In this document: positions 7,558-15,503 of the stretch, in pieces | Position numbering within the stretch: the first letter of the stretch is position 1 | How the letters are laid out: each line of letters starts with the position of its first letter | Assembly: GCA_945787425.1 (NCBI GenBank) | Contig: CALZHO010000003.1 | Coordinates: 1-17,617, forward strand | DNA: 17,617 nt | From: an uncultured Bacteroidales bacterium | GTDB lineage: Bacteria > Bacteroidota > Bacteroidia > Bacteroidales > Paludibacteraceae | Direction: 5' to 3' | Notes under the pieces: model-generated | Seen by the model: only the letters and a program-made list of their open reading frames with translations | The model's database searches: none | Told to the model about the DNA's origin: nothing | Program-made: the position numbers and the translations under genes

Positions 7558-7827
7558 ATGGCAAAAGAATCAATGAAAGCTCGCGAGGTAAAACGCGCAA
7601 AGCTCGTAGCTAAATACGCTGCTAAACGTGCTCAACTCCTCAAGGATGGTGACTACGAAGGTCTCCAAGCATTGCCTAAGAACGCAAGTCCAGTACGTTT
7701 GCACAACCGTTGCAAAATCACTGGTCGTCCAAAAGGTTATATGCGCGTGTTCGGCTTGAGTCGTATTCAATTCCGTGAGATGGCGTCTGTAGGCCTCATC
7801 CCAGGTGTGAAGAAAGCAAGCTGGTAA
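7558..7827 (+). CDS. rpsN: 30S ribosomal protein S14, zinc-free type (uS14)
   Basis: S14 is a late-binding protein of the 30S head. The 89-aa length and the absence of CxxC pairs make this the long C-minus form: only one cysteine is present, in [20 protein letters not shown], where zinc forms have two CxxC motifs. The C-terminus [26 protein letters not shown] motif is intact (the family's FRExAxxGxxPGxxKASW pattern). Its gene lies 7 nt after rplE and is followed by the hairpin-containing spacer before rpsH. Confidence 0.98.
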   Translation: MAKESMKAREVKRAKLVAKYAAKRAQLLKDGDYEGLQALPKNASPVRLHNRCKITGRPKGYMRVFGLSRIQFREMASVGLIPGVKKASW

Positions 7828-7930
7828 AAAAACTGAAATTCGCCCAGAGGACATAGGTGCCTCTGGGGAATAAATAAAACTAATTTATTAAATATTGTCC
7901 CGAAAGGCGGGATTAATTTAACAAAACATT
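7828..7930 (+). promoter_or_regulatory. rpsN-rpsH spacer with two hairpins
   Basis: This 103-nt gap interrupts an otherwise tight block. Hairpin 1 pairs CCCAGAGG (7843-7850) with CCTCTGGG (7860-7867), eight perfect base pairs with a 9-nt loop. Hairpin 2 pairs TCCCG (7898-7902) with CGGGA (7908-7912), is closed further by a G-T pair, and is followed by a short T-containing stretch too mixed for a convincing terminator. It ends 18 nt before the rpsH ATG. Possible roles are an attenuator, a processing site, or an S8-type autoregulatory target; none is shown. Confidence 0.55.
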
Positions 7931-8326
7931 ATGACAGATCCAATCGCAGATTATCTGACTCGACTCAGAAATGCAATCAAAGCTGGACACCGCGTAGTTG
8001 AGGTGCCTGCTTCGAATCTGAAGAAAGAGATCACACGTATCTTGTTCGAAAAGGGTTATATCCTTTCTTACAAGTTCGTGGAGGATGGCCCTCAAGGCAC
8101 TATCAAGATTGCCTTGAAGTATGATCCAGTTAACAAAGTTAACGCCATCAAGAGTTTGAAACGTGTTTCGACCCCAGGTCTTCGTCAGTACGTAGGCTAT
8201 CGCGAGATGCCACGCGTGCTCAATGGTCTCGGTATCGCTATCCTTTCTACATCTAAGGGTGTGATGACCAACAAAGAGGCTCTTGGAATGAAGTTGGGTG
8301 GCGAGGTTATTTGTTACATCTATTAA
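7931..8326 (+). CDS. rpsH: 30S ribosomal protein S8 (uS8)
   Basis: S8 is a primary 16S-binding protein of the 30S platform and in E. coli represses the spc operon. The 131-aa product starts MTDPIADYLTRLRNAIKAGH, continues with VPASNLKKEITRILFEKGYI, and ends with the RNA-binding C-domain. That domain has RVSTPGLRQYVGYREMPRV, then GIAILSTSKGVMTNKEA and LGGEVICYI. The STSKGVMT motif (residues about 106-113) is the rRNA-contact site. No Shine-Dalgarno motif precedes the ATG. Confidence 0.98.
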   Translation: MTDPIADYLTRLRNAIKAGHRVVEVPASNLKKEITRILFEKGYILSYKFVEDGPQGTIKIALKYDPVNKVNAIKSLKRVSTPGLRQYVGYREMPRVLNGLGIAILSTSKGVMTNKEALGMKLGGEVICYIY

Positions 8327-8328
8327 TC

Positions 8329-8334
8329 AGGAGG
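8329..8334 (+). promoter_or_regulatory. Shine-Dalgarno site for rplF
   Basis: AGGAGG ends 7 nt before the rplF ATG at 8342, an effective distance. It is the third strong site in the cluster, after those of rplW and rplE. Confidence 0.75.
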
Positions 8335-8341
8335 AAAGACT

Positions 8342-8905
8342 ATGTCAAGAATTGGTAAATTGCCTATCGCTATCCCCGCAGGTGTAACTGTAACAGTTAG
8401 CCCTGAGAACCTCGTGACTGTTAAAGGTCCTAAAGGTGAACTTCAACAACAAGTTAATCCTAACATCACTGTGACTGTAGAAGAGGGTGTATGCCACGTT
8501 ACACGTCCAAACGATGAGAAGGAAAATCGTGCTATGCACGGCCTCTATCGCGCACTCATCAACAACATGGTTATAGGTGTTAGCGAGGGTTATAAGAAAG
8601 TGCTCGAACTCGTCGGTGTAGGTTACCGCGTGGAAATGGCTGCGGGTATGCAAAATACTCTCAACTTCGCTCTCGGTTATACCCACCCAATCTACCTCCA
8701 ACTCCCTAAAGAGCTTAAGGTAGAGACCAAGTCTGAGCGTAACCAAAACCCACTCGTTATTTTGGAATCTGCTGACAAGCAACTCATTGGCCAAGTATGC
8801 GCTAAGATTCGCTCGTTCCGCAAACCAGAGCCATATAAGGGTAAAGGTATTAAGTTCCAAGGTGAAGTTGTTCGTCGTAAAGCTGGTAAATCGGCTGGTA
8901 AATAA
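8342..8905 (+). CDS. rplF: 50S ribosomal protein L6 (uL6)
   Basis: L6 is a two-domain protein near the GTPase-associated region. The 187-aa product begins MSRIGKLPIAIPAGVTVTV, with VKGPKGEL and LYRALINNMVIGVSEGYKK in domain 1. Domain 2 carries VGVGYRVEMAAG and the late signature QVCAKIRSFRKPEPYKGKGI (about residues 154-173), which is diagnostic of bacterial L6. The start is supported by a Shine-Dalgarno site 7 nt upstream. It lies 15 nt after rpsH and 18 nt before rplR. Confidence 0.98.
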   Translation: MSRIGKLPIAIPAGVTVTVSPENLVTVKGPKGELQQQVNPNITVTVEEGVCHVTRPNDEKENRAMHGLYRALINNMVIGVSEGYKKVLELVGVGYRVEMAAGMQNTLNFALGYTHPIYLQLPKELKVETKSERNQNPLVILESADKQLIGQVCAKIRSFRKPEPYKGKGIKFQGEVVRRKAGKSAGK

Positions 8906-8923
8906 TAAGAAAGGAATAAAGTT

Positions 8924-9268
8924 ATGAATCAGAAAATTGCAAGAAGACTTAAAATTAAAGCATCTATCCGTACACGTGTATCGGGTACCGCTGAGCGTCC
9001 TCGTCTGACTGTATTCCGTAGCAACAGCCAAATTTACGCTCAAGTTATCGACGATTTGCAAGGCAAGACTCTTGCTTCTGCATCTTCGCTCGCTATCAAA
9101 GATAAAATGACTAAATCAGAGAAAGCTGCTCAAGTAGGCAAGCTCATCGCTGAGGCAGCTAAGGCTGCTGGCGTTGAGGCTGTAGTATTTGACCGTAACG
9201 GCTACCTCTATCATGGTCGAGTTAAATCATTGGCAGATGCTGCCCGCGAGGCAGGTCTCAATTTCTAA
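8924..9268 (+). CDS. rplR: 50S ribosomal protein L18 (uL18)
   Basis: L18 binds 5S rRNA together with L5 and L25 in the central protuberance. The 114-aa product has [20 protein letters not shown] and [18 protein letters not shown], then a helical segment [20 protein letters not shown]. It ends with [20 protein letters not shown] and EAGLNF; the FDRxGxxYHGRV motif is diagnostic. A weak purine stretch (AAAGGA) lies about 8 nt upstream of the ATG. The spacing of 17-18 nt on both sides fits the spc order. Confidence 0.98.
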   Translation: MNQKIARRLKIKASIRTRVSGTAERPRLTVFRSNSQIYAQVIDDLQGKTLASASSLAIKDKMTKSEKAAQVGKLIAEAAKAAGVEAVVFDRNGYLYHGRVKSLADAAREAGLNF

Positions 9269-9285
9269 TAAACAAAGAGACTGTT

Positions 9286-9792
9286 ATGAATCGAGTAAAA
9301 TCAACCCAAGACTTGGAGCTCAAGGAGCGCCTCGTCGCTGTCAACCGTGTAACTAAGGTTACCAAAGGTGGACGTACATTCACATTTGCAGCCATCGTTG
9401 TTGTTGGAAATGAGAATGGTATCGTAGGCTGGGGCCTTGGTAAAGCAGGCGAAGTTACCGCTGCTATTGCCAAAGGTACTGAGGCTGCTAAGAAGAACCT
9501 TATCCAAGTGCCAGTACTCAAGGGTACTATACCTCATGAGCAAGTTGCTAAGTTTGGTGGTGCACGCGTTTATCTCCAACCAGCATCTCACGGTACCGGA
9601 GTAAAAGCCGGTGGTGCGATGCGTGCTGTATTGGAGTCTGCTGGTGTAACTGACATCTTGGCTAAATCCAAAGGTTCTTCTAACCCTCACAACCTCGTTA
9701 AGGCTACTATCGCTGCTCTCGGCGAGATGCGTGATGCACGCACTGTGGCTCAAAACCGTGGCGTGAGCTTATCTACTGTGTTTAACGGATAA
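9286..9792 (+). CDS. rpsE: 30S ribosomal protein S5 (uS5)
   Basis: S5 lies at the mRNA entry tunnel and affects decoding accuracy; spectinomycin resistance maps to its N-terminal loop. The 168-aa product has the double-stranded RNA-binding-like N-domain ([20 protein letters not shown]). Next is the loop [20 protein letters not shown] with the usual VGxGxGxxGxGxGK-type spacing. The C-domain has [20 protein letters not shown] and [20 protein letters not shown]. No Shine-Dalgarno motif is evident. Confidence 0.98.
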   Translation: MNRVKSTQDLELKERLVAVNRVTKVTKGGRTFTFAAIVVVGNENGIVGWGLGKAGEVTAAIAKGTEAAKKNLIQVPVLKGTIPHEQVAKFGGARVYLQPASHGTGVKAGGAMRAVLESAGVTDILAKSKGSSNPHNLVKATIAALGEMRDARTVAQNRGVSLSTVFNG

Positions 9793-9807
9793 TAATTTGT
9801 GAAAATC

Positions 9808-9984
9808 ATGGCAACTATTAAAATTCAAAAAGTACGCAGCACAATCGGCTGCCCACAAGTGCAAAAGGATACAATGTTGGCTCTTGGTCTTCGCAAGATG
9901 AATGCCATCGTTGAGCATGAGGCTACTCCTGCTATCCTCGGTATGGTAAACAAAATTAAACACTTGGTTAAAGTTATTGACTAA
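9808..9984 (+). CDS. rpmD: 50S ribosomal protein L30 (uL30)
   Basis: L30 is a small 50S surface protein found in this position in the spc block. The 58-aa product reads MATIKIQKVRSTIGCPQVQK, then TMLALGLRKMNAIVEHE and ILGMVNKIKHLVKV, matching the family from end to end. An upstream in-frame GTG at 9799 would add three residues, but the ATG at 9808 gives the canonical start. The gene lies 15 nt after rpsE and 19 nt before rplO. Confidence 0.97.
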   Translation: MATIKIQKVRSTIGCPQVQKDTMLALGLRKMNAIVEHEATPAILGMVNKIKHLVKVID

Positions 9985-10003
9985 TTAAAAAATTCGTAGC
10001 ATT

Positions 10004-10450
10004 ATGGAATTAAATAATTTAACGCCAGCTGCTGGTTCTGTAAAGACCGCTAAACGAATCGGACGTGGTCCAGGTTCTGGTCTTGGTGGAACTTCTACAC
10101 GCGGTCACAAAGGTGCTAAGTCACGCTCTGGTTACTCTAAGAAGATTGGTTTCGAAGGTGGTCAGATGCCTATGCAACGTCGTTTGCCTAAGTTCGGTTT
10201 CAAGAACATCAACCGCGTTGAGTACAAAGCTATCAACCTGGCTACCTTGCAAGCTCTTGCTGAGGCAAAAGGCTTGGAGAAAATCGGTCTTATCGAATTG
10301 AACGAGGCTGGTTTCATCAACAAGACTCAACTCGTTAAGATCTTGGGCAATGGTACGTTGACTGCAAAACTCACTGTAGAAGCTAACGCTTTCAGTAAAT
10401 CAGCTGAGGCTGCTATCACAGCTGCTGGTGGTACTATCAACAAAATCTAA
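10004..10450 (+). CDS. rplO: 50S ribosomal protein L15 (uL15)
   Basis: L15 is a late-assembly 50S protein with a long N-terminal extension buried in 23S rRNA. The 148-aa product opens MELNNLTPAAGSVKTAKRIG and continues with the glycine/arginine-rich stretch GRGPGSGLGGTSTRGHKGAK and GFEGGQMPMQRRLPKFGF (about residues 48-65). A globular domain ending AEAAITAAGGTI follows. The gap to secY is only 5 nt, a conserved neighbourhood that ties ribosome production to the export channel. Confidence 0.98.
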   Translation: MELNNLTPAAGSVKTAKRIGRGPGSGLGGTSTRGHKGAKSRSGYSKKIGFEGGQMPMQRRLPKFGFKNINRVEYKAINLATLQALAEAKGLEKIGLIELNEAGFINKTQLVKILGNGTLTAKLTVEANAFSKSAEAAITAAGGTINKI

Positions 10451-10455
10451 TTAGT

Positions 10456-11802
10456 ATGCGTAAATTCATTGAGTTAATCAAAAATATCTGGAAGATTGAG
10501 GATCTCCGTAACCGTCTGTTGACCACGCTTTTGTTCGTGCTCATCTATCGTTTTGGATCATTCGTAGTTCTTCCGGGTATTGATCCTACAGCGTTGACCG
10601 CTCTCCGCGCTCAAACTGCTGGAGGTCTGATGGCTCTTCTTGATATGTTCTCTGGTGGTGCGTTCTCCAATGCCTCTATCTTCGCATTGGGTATCATGCC
10701 ATACATCTCTGCATCTATCGTAATCCAACTGCTCACTATCGCAGTGCCTTACTTCCAAAAGATGCAGAAAGAGGGCGAATCTGGCCGTCAGAAGATGAAT
10801 CAAATCACTCGTTATTTGACCGTAGCTATCTTGCTCTTCCAAGGTCCAAGTTACTTGGTAAACCTTTCTGTACAAATGGCGCAAGCAAATCAAATGCTTG
10901 AGGTTGGATTCAACTGGTTCACCATCTCATCCACTATTCTCTTGTGTGCGGGCTCTATGTTCGTTATGTGGTTGGGTGAGCGTATTACCGATCGTGGTCT
11001 TGGTAATGGTATTTCCTTTATCATTCTCATCGGTATCATTGCTCGTTTCCCAGCTGCTATCATCCAAGAGTTCTCTTCTCGTCTCAACGATGCAGGTGGT
11101 GGATTGATCGTGTTCATCCTCGAGATTCTTATCCTGCTCTTCGTGTTTGCATTCGCAATCATGCTTGTACAAGGTACACGTCGTATCCCAGTACAATATG
11201 CAAAGCGTATGGTAGGTAACAAGCAATACGGTGGCGTACGCCAATACATCCCATTGAAGGTTAACTCAGCTAACGTGATGCCTATCATCTTTGCGCAAGC
11301 AATCATGTTTATTCCAATCGCATTGGCTGGTTTCTCAAATGCAGAGGGTGCAAATGCTTTCACTCGCGCTTTCATGAACAATGATGGATTCTGGTACAAC
11401 TTCGTATTCGCAATCTTGATTATTGTTTTCACCTATTTCTATACTGCGATTATCATCAATCCAGTACAAATGGCTGAAAACCTCAAGCTCAACAATGGCT
11501 TCATCCCTGGCGTTAAACCAGGCAAGAAAACTGCTGAGTATATTGATACCATTATGAACCGTTTGACATTGCCAGGATCTGTTCTCCTTGCAATCATCGC
11601 TATCCTGCCTGCTTTTGCTCGCCTCTTTGGTGTGAGCATGGGCTTCGCGCAGTTCTTTGGCGGTACATCACTGCTCATTATGGTAGGTGTAATCTTGGAT
11701 ACGCTACAACAAATTGAGAGTCACCTCCTCATGCGTCACTATGACGGATTCTTTGAGTCTGGCATGCGCATCAAGGGACGATCAGGCGCAATGGCATATT
11801 AA
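10456..11802 (+). CDS. secY: Preprotein translocase channel subunit SecY
   Basis: SecY is the pore of the Sec translocon in the inner membrane, working with SecE, SecG and SecA, and with SRP for membrane proteins. The 448-aa product is very hydrophobic and consistent with ten membrane segments. Family motifs include FGSFVVLPGIDP near the first segment and the plug region GGAFSNASIFALGIMPYISA. Others are IVIQLLTIAVP, then GERITDRGLGNGISFIIL, IPLKVNSANVMPIIFA (cytosolic loop and segment 7), and NGFIPGVKPGKKTAEYID. The C-terminus KGRSGAMAY is short and cytoplasmic. It sits 6 nt before map, with no adk in between. Confidence 0.98.
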   Translation: MRKFIELIKNIWKIEDLRNRLLTTLLFVLIYRFGSFVVLPGIDPTALTALRAQTAGGLMALLDMFSGGAFSNASIFALGIMPYISASIVIQLLTIAVPYFQKMQKEGESGRQKMNQITRYLTVAILLFQGPSYLVNLSVQMAQANQMLEVGFNWFTISSTILLCAGSMFVMWLGERITDRGLGNGISFIILIGIIARFPAAIIQEFSSRLNDAGGGLIVFILEILILLFVFAFAIMLVQGTRRIPVQYAKRMVGNKQYGGVRQYIPLKVNSANVMPIIFAQAIMFIPIALAGFSNAEGANAFTRAFMNNDGFWYNFVFAILIIVFTYFYTAIIINPVQMAENLKLNNGFIPGVKPGKKTAEYIDTIMNRLTLPGSVLLAIIAILPAFARLFGVSMGFAQFFGGTSLLIMVGVILDTLQQIESHLLMRHYDGFFESGMRIKGRSGAMAY

Positions 11803-11808
11803 TACGAA

Positions 11809-12594
11809 ATGATCTACCTCAAGACTGAAGAAGAGATCGAGCTCCTGCGCCGCAGTAATGACTTGCTCGGAAGGACTTTGGCTGAAATAGCCAAAGTCAT
11901 CCGACCAGGTGTTACTACCGCTGATCTCGACAAGGTGGCATATGAGTTCATCTGCGACAATGGTGGTAAACCATCTTGTCTCGGATATGAAGGTTTCCCT
12001 GCTACTCTTTGCACTTCGGTGAATGAGCAGGTGGTACATGGTATCCCATCCAACAAGGTTGTCCTGAAGGATGGTGATATAGTATCCATTGACACTGTGG
12101 TAGAACTGGGCGGCATGCACGCTGACTCTGCATACACATTCCCTGTGGGAGAGGTGGCAGAGGAGACACTGCAACTCATGCGCACGACCAAAGAGGCTCT
12201 TTATCTCGGTATCGAGCAGGCCATCACTGGGCGTCGATTGGGAGATATAGGTTTCGCTATCCAGAACCACTGCGAGAAGAACGGTTATTCTGTTGTTCGC
12301 GAGTTTGTGGGACATGGTATTGGTCGTGACATGCACGAGGATCCTGAGGTGTGCAACTATGGTCGCCGAGGCAATGGACTGGTACTCAAATCGGGTATGG
12401 TGCTTGCCATCGAGCCTATGATTTGTCTGGGCCGTCGCCAAGTGATTATCGAAGAAGATGGTTGGACTGCACGCACCATGGACCGCAAGCCAGCTGCTCA
12501 CTATGAGCATAGTGTTTGCGTGAGAAATGGAAAAGCAGAGATACTATCTACATTCGACTATATTCAGCAAGTTTTAGGAGATCGTTTTATATAA
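11809..12594 (+). CDS. map: Methionine aminopeptidase, type I
   Basis: This cytosolic metalloenzyme removes the initiator methionine from new proteins after deformylation. The 261-aa product has the pita-bread fold motifs and all five expected metal ligands: D95 in VSIDTVVEL, D106 in GGMHADSAYTF, H169 in EFVGHGIG, E202 in LAIEPMI, and E233 in HYEHSVCV. There is no N-terminal extension and no insert, fitting type Ia. Its codon use is less biased than that of the ribosomal genes around it (for example more CAG and CTG), as expected for a less abundant protein. It lies between secY and infA, a common arrangement. Confidence 0.98.
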   Translation: MIYLKTEEEIELLRRSNDLLGRTLAEIAKVIRPGVTTADLDKVAYEFICDNGGKPSCLGYEGFPATLCTSVNEQVVHGIPSNKVVLKDGDIVSIDTVVELGGMHADSAYTFPVGEVAEETLQLMRTTKEALYLGIEQAITGRRLGDIGFAIQNHCEKNGYSVVREFVGHGIGRDMHEDPEVCNYGRRGNGLVLKSGMVLAIEPMICLGRRQVIIEEDGWTARTMDRKPAAHYEHSVCVRNGKAEILSTFDYIQQVLGDRFI

Positions 12595-12612
12595 AATATA
12601 CCCATTACAATT

Positions 12613-12831
12613 ATGGCAAAACAAGATGCAATTGAAGTAGATGGAACTGTGACCGAGGCATTGTCCAACGCTATGTTCCGTGTTCAACTCGAAAGTGGTC
12701 ATGTCATCATCGCCCACATCTCTGGTAAGATGCGTCAGCATTACATCAAGATTCTTCCTGGTGACCGTGTGAAAGTGGAGATGAGTCCATATGACCTCAC
12801 CAAAGGACGTATTTCGTTCCGTTATAAATAA
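12613..12831 (+). CDS. infA: Translation initiation factor IF-1
   Basis: IF-1 is a single OB-fold protein that occupies the 30S A site during initiation and helps IF-2 and IF-3. The 72-aa product matches the family length exactly: [70 protein letters not shown]. It lies 18 nt after map and 45 nt before rpmJ. No Shine-Dalgarno motif precedes the ATG. Confidence 0.98.
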   Translation: MAKQDAIEVDGTVTEALSNAMFRVQLESGHVIIAHISGKMRQHYIKILPGDRVKVEMSPYDLTKGRISFRYK

Positions 12832-12876
12832 TCGGTACGAAACCCTTATAATTAACACTCTAAAACTCTATTAAAA

Positions 12877-12993
12877 ATGAAAGTTAGAGCATCTGTAAAA
12901 AAGCGCAATGCTGACTGCAAATTGGTACGTCGCAAAGGTCGCTTGTATGTAATCAACAAAAAAGAACCCAAAATGAAGATGCGTCAAGGATAA
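12877..12993 (+). CDS. rpmJ: 50S ribosomal protein L36, zinc-free type (bL36)
   Basis: L36 is one of the smallest 50S proteins and stabilises 23S rRNA folding. The 38-codon reading frame starts [20 protein letters not shown] and ends EPKMKMRQG, the family's ends and exact usual length. Of the four zinc ligands of the C-plus form (C11, C14, C27, H32 in E. coli numbering) only C14 remains, so this is the C-minus form. It lies between infA and rpsM, its normal place. Confidence 0.97.
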   Translation: MKVRASVKKRNADCKLVRRKGRLYVINKKEPKMKMRQG

Positions 12994-13043
12994 GCATTTC
13001 ATCGAGGTAAACCATTTAATCAATATCCTTAAAGTAAATAATT

Positions 13044-13424
13044 ATGGCTATAAGAATTGTCGGTGTAGATTTGCCACAAAACAAATGTGGAGAAGTCGGT
13101 TTGACTTACATCTACGGAATAGGTCGTTCAAGCGCAAAGAAAATCTTGACAGAGGCAGGCGTTGACCCAAGCATCAAGGTACAAGATTGGACGGATGACC
13201 AAGCAGCTAAAATCCGTGAGATCATCGGTGCTAAGTACAAAGTAGAAGGTGACCTCCGTTCAGAAACACAACTCAACATCAAACGATTGATGGATATCGG
13301 TTGCTACCGTGGTGTTCGTCACCGTATTGGTCTTCCAGTACGTGGTCAATCTACCAAAAACAATGCCCGCACGCGCAAGGGTAAAAAGAAAACTGTTGCT
13401 AACAAGAAGAAAGCAACGAAGTAA
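13044..13424 (+). CDS. rpsM: 30S ribosomal protein S13 (uS13)
   Basis: S13 sits at the top of the 30S head, bridges to L5 and contacts P-site tRNA with its basic tail. The 126-aa product starts [20 protein letters not shown], contains the helix-hairpin-helix part [20 protein letters not shown], and has [20 protein letters not shown] followed by [12 protein letters not shown] and a lysine-rich tail. It begins the alpha-type block but lies just 50 nt after rpmJ with no promoter. In E. coli, S4 represses this block near the rpsM start; no matching pseudoknot was identified here. Confidence 0.98.
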   Translation: MAIRIVGVDLPQNKCGEVGLTYIYGIGRSSAKKILTEAGVDPSIKVQDWTDDQAAKIREIIGAKYKVEGDLRSETQLNIKRLMDIGCYRGVRHRIGLPVRGQSTKNNARTRKGKKKTVANKKKATK

Positions 13425-13457
13425 TTTAGTATCAACAACCTATAATATCTATCAATT

Positions 13458-13847
13458 ATGGCAAAGAAAACTGTTGCAGCTAAGAAGCGCGTCGTAAAGA
13501 TTGACGGTGTTGGTCAACTTCACGTGATGTCTTCTTTCAACAATGTTATTGTTACACTTGCTAATGGCGAGGGTCAAGTAATCTCTTGGTCATCTGCAGG
13601 TAAAATGGGCTTCCGTGGCTCTAAAAAGAACACTCCATATGCAGCTCAAACTGCTGCTGAGGATTGCGCAAAAGTCGCTTATGACCTCGGTTTGCGCAAA
13701 GTAAAAGCGTATGTTAAAGGTCCTGGACAAGGTCGTGAGAGCGCTATCCGCGCTTGCGCTAATGCTGGTATCGCAGTAACTGAAATCGTTGACGTTACTC
13801 CTATGCCTCACAATGGTTGCCGTCCTCCTAAACGTCGTCGTGTATAA
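13458..13847 (+). CDS. rpsK: 30S ribosomal protein S11 (uS11)
   Basis: S11 lies on the 30S platform near the Shine-Dalgarno-binding channel. The 129-aa product has a lysine-rich N-terminus, then [40 protein letters not shown], and the conserved C-terminus [20 protein letters not shown] followed by [17 protein letters not shown]. All family blocks are present in order. It lies 33 nt after rpsM and 27 nt before rpsD. Confidence 0.98.
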   Translation: MAKKTVAAKKRVVKIDGVGQLHVMSSFNNVIVTLANGEGQVISWSSAGKMGFRGSKKNTPYAAQTAAEDCAKVAYDLGLRKVKAYVKGPGQGRESAIRACANAGIAVTEIVDVTPMPHNGCRPPKRRRV

Positions 13848-13874
13848 TTTTTTAACAATTAAAATTTTAAGAAA

Positions 13875-14480
13875 ATGGCAAGATATATTGGACCAAAATC
13901 ACGTATTGCACGTCGTTTCGGAGAGGCTATCTTCGGTCCTGACAAAGTGCTTGATCGTCGTAACTACGCTCCAGGTCAACACGGCGTTAACCGCCGCAAA
14001 AAAATGTCTGAGTACGGTACTCAGCTCGCTGAGAAGCAAAAAGCTAAATACACCTATGGTGTACTCGAGCGTCAATTCCGTCTCCTTTTTGCTCAAGCTT
14101 CACGTATCAAAGGTATTACCGGTGAGATCCTTCTCCAATTGTTGGAGTCTCGTCTTGACAACGTAGTATATCGTCTTGGTATGGCTCCTACTCGCGCTGC
14201 TGCTCGTCAGCTCGTTAGCCACCGCCACATCACTGTGGATGGCAAGGTTGTTAACATCCCTTCTTACCAAGTTAAACCTGGTCAAGTTGTGGCTGTTCGC
14301 GAGAAAGCTAAATCATTGGAGGTTATCACTGCTTCTTTGGATGGATTCAACCACAGCAAATACCCATGGTTGGAGTGGAACGAGGCTGACAAAGCTGGTA
14401 AGTTCATCAATATGCCTCAACGTGAGGAGATTCCTGAGAATATCAAGGAGCAATTAATCGTCGAGTTGTACTCTAAATAA
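13875..14480 (+). CDS. rpsD: 30S ribosomal protein S4, zinc-free type (uS4)
   Basis: S4 starts 30S assembly by binding the 5' domain of 16S rRNA, and is the alpha-operon repressor in E. coli. The 201-aa product begins [20 protein letters not shown] with no cysteines anywhere, so it is the zinc-free form. The helical core [20 protein letters not shown] follows, then the S4 RNA-binding domain with [20 protein letters not shown] and [20 protein letters not shown]. It ends IVELYSK, a typical end. The gap to rpoA is 11 nt. Confidence 0.98.
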   Translation: MARYIGPKSRIARRFGEAIFGPDKVLDRRNYAPGQHGVNRRKKMSEYGTQLAEKQKAKYTYGVLERQFRLLFAQASRIKGITGEILLQLLESRLDNVVYRLGMAPTRAAARQLVSHRHITVDGKVVNIPSYQVKPGQVVAVREKAKSLEVITASLDGFNHSKYPWLEWNEADKAGKFINMPQREEIPENIKEQLIVELYSK

Positions 14481-14491
14481 AAATTAAATTC

Positions 14492-15484
14492 ATGGCAATA
14501 TTAGATTTTATTAAACCTGACAAGGTAATCATGTTGGATTCGAGCAACAAACGCGGAGTTTTTGAGTTCCGTCCGCTCGAGCCGGGTTATGGTATTACAG
14601 TAGGTAATGCTATTCGTCGTGTGCTGATTGGCTCACTCGAGGGCTTTGCTATCTGTTCGATTAAGATCAATGGTATTGATCATGAATTTGCTACTATCCC
14701 AGGTGTTATCACCGATGTTACCAACTTGATTCTCAACCTCAAACAAGTTCGTTTCATTCGCAAAAATGGTGTGGATGTAGATGGTGAAACCATTCGCATG
14801 CACGTGAAGGGCAACAGTGCGTTGTTGGCTGGTGAGCTCAATAGCTACTTGCAGTCATTCGACGTACTCAACCCAGATTTGCTTTTGGCGGAAATGGATG
14901 AGACTGCCGACTTCGAAATCGAAATCACTATCAATAAAGGTCGTGGTTATGTGTCAGCTGATGAGAATCGTCAAGCTAACGACGCTATTGGTGTTTTGGC
15001 TATTGATAGCATCTACACACCTATCCGCAATGTGAAATATAGCATTGATCCTTATCGTGTAGAGCAACGTACTGACTATGAGAAACTCACCCTTGAGATT
15101 CTCACAGACGGTTCTATTACTCCACAAAATGCACTCACAGAGGCAGCTAAACTCTTGATTTATCACTTCATGCTCTTCTCTGAGGAGCGCATCATTATTG
15201 AGGATCAAGCTAAACCTGCCAACAACACTTTGGATGAGGAACACTTGCGCATGCGTCAATTGCTCAACCAACGTCTGCAAGATATGGATCTCTCTGTACG
15301 TGCTCTCAACTGCTTGCGTGCAGCTGAGGTGGACACATTGGGTCAATTGGTTAAGTACCATCGTTCTGACTTGCTTAAGTTCCGCAACTTCGGTAAGAAA
15401 TCTCTCACCGAGTTGGACGAGTTGCTTGAGCGTAATGGTCTGGCTTTTGGTATGGATATTAGCAGATACAAACTTAATGATTAA
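14492..15484 (+). CDS. rpoA: DNA-directed RNA polymerase subunit alpha
   Basis: The alpha dimer scaffolds RNA polymerase assembly and binds UP elements and activators. The 330-aa product has the N-terminal dimerisation domain ([20 protein letters not shown], then [20 protein letters not shown], about residues 30-90). A linker leads to a C-terminal domain at about residues 255-318 with [20 protein letters not shown] and [20 protein letters not shown]270 corresponds to the DNA-contact arginine 265 of E. coli. No Shine-Dalgarno motif was seen. Confidence 0.98.
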   Translation: MAILDFIKPDKVIMLDSSNKRGVFEFRPLEPGYGITVGNAIRRVLIGSLEGFAICSIKINGIDHEFATIPGVITDVTNLILNLKQVRFIRKNGVDVDGETIRMHVKGNSALLAGELNSYLQSFDVLNPDLLLAEMDETADFEIEITINKGRGYVSADENRQANDAIGVLAIDSIYTPIRNVKYSIDPYRVEQRTDYEKLTLEILTDGSITPQNALTEAAKLLIYHFMLFSEERIIIEDQAKPANNTLDEEHLRMRQLLNQRLQDMDLSVRALNCLRAAEVDTLGQLVKYHRSDLLKFRNFGKKSLTELDELLERNGLAFGMDISRYKLND

Positions 15485-15503
15485 TTAAAAAAGTAAAACA
15501 AAA

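Noticed and set aside
7898..7914. Second hairpin before rpsH as a full terminator
   Set aside because: The stem is only 5-6 bp and the following sequence is mixed A/T, not a U-tract. Termination here would cut off essential genes.
8345..9061. 238-codon open frame on the minus strand opposite rplF and rplR
   Set aside because: It spans two well-supported genes, has no recognisable domain, and is explained by codon bias.
9799..9807. Upstream GTG start for rpmD
   Set aside because: The ATG at 9808 gives the canonical MATIKI start and 58-aa length; three extra residues have no support.
11782..12510. 242-codon open frame on the minus strand opposite map
   Set aside because: map has all five catalytic metal ligands in the plus frame. 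The opposite frame has no recognisable motif or promoter.
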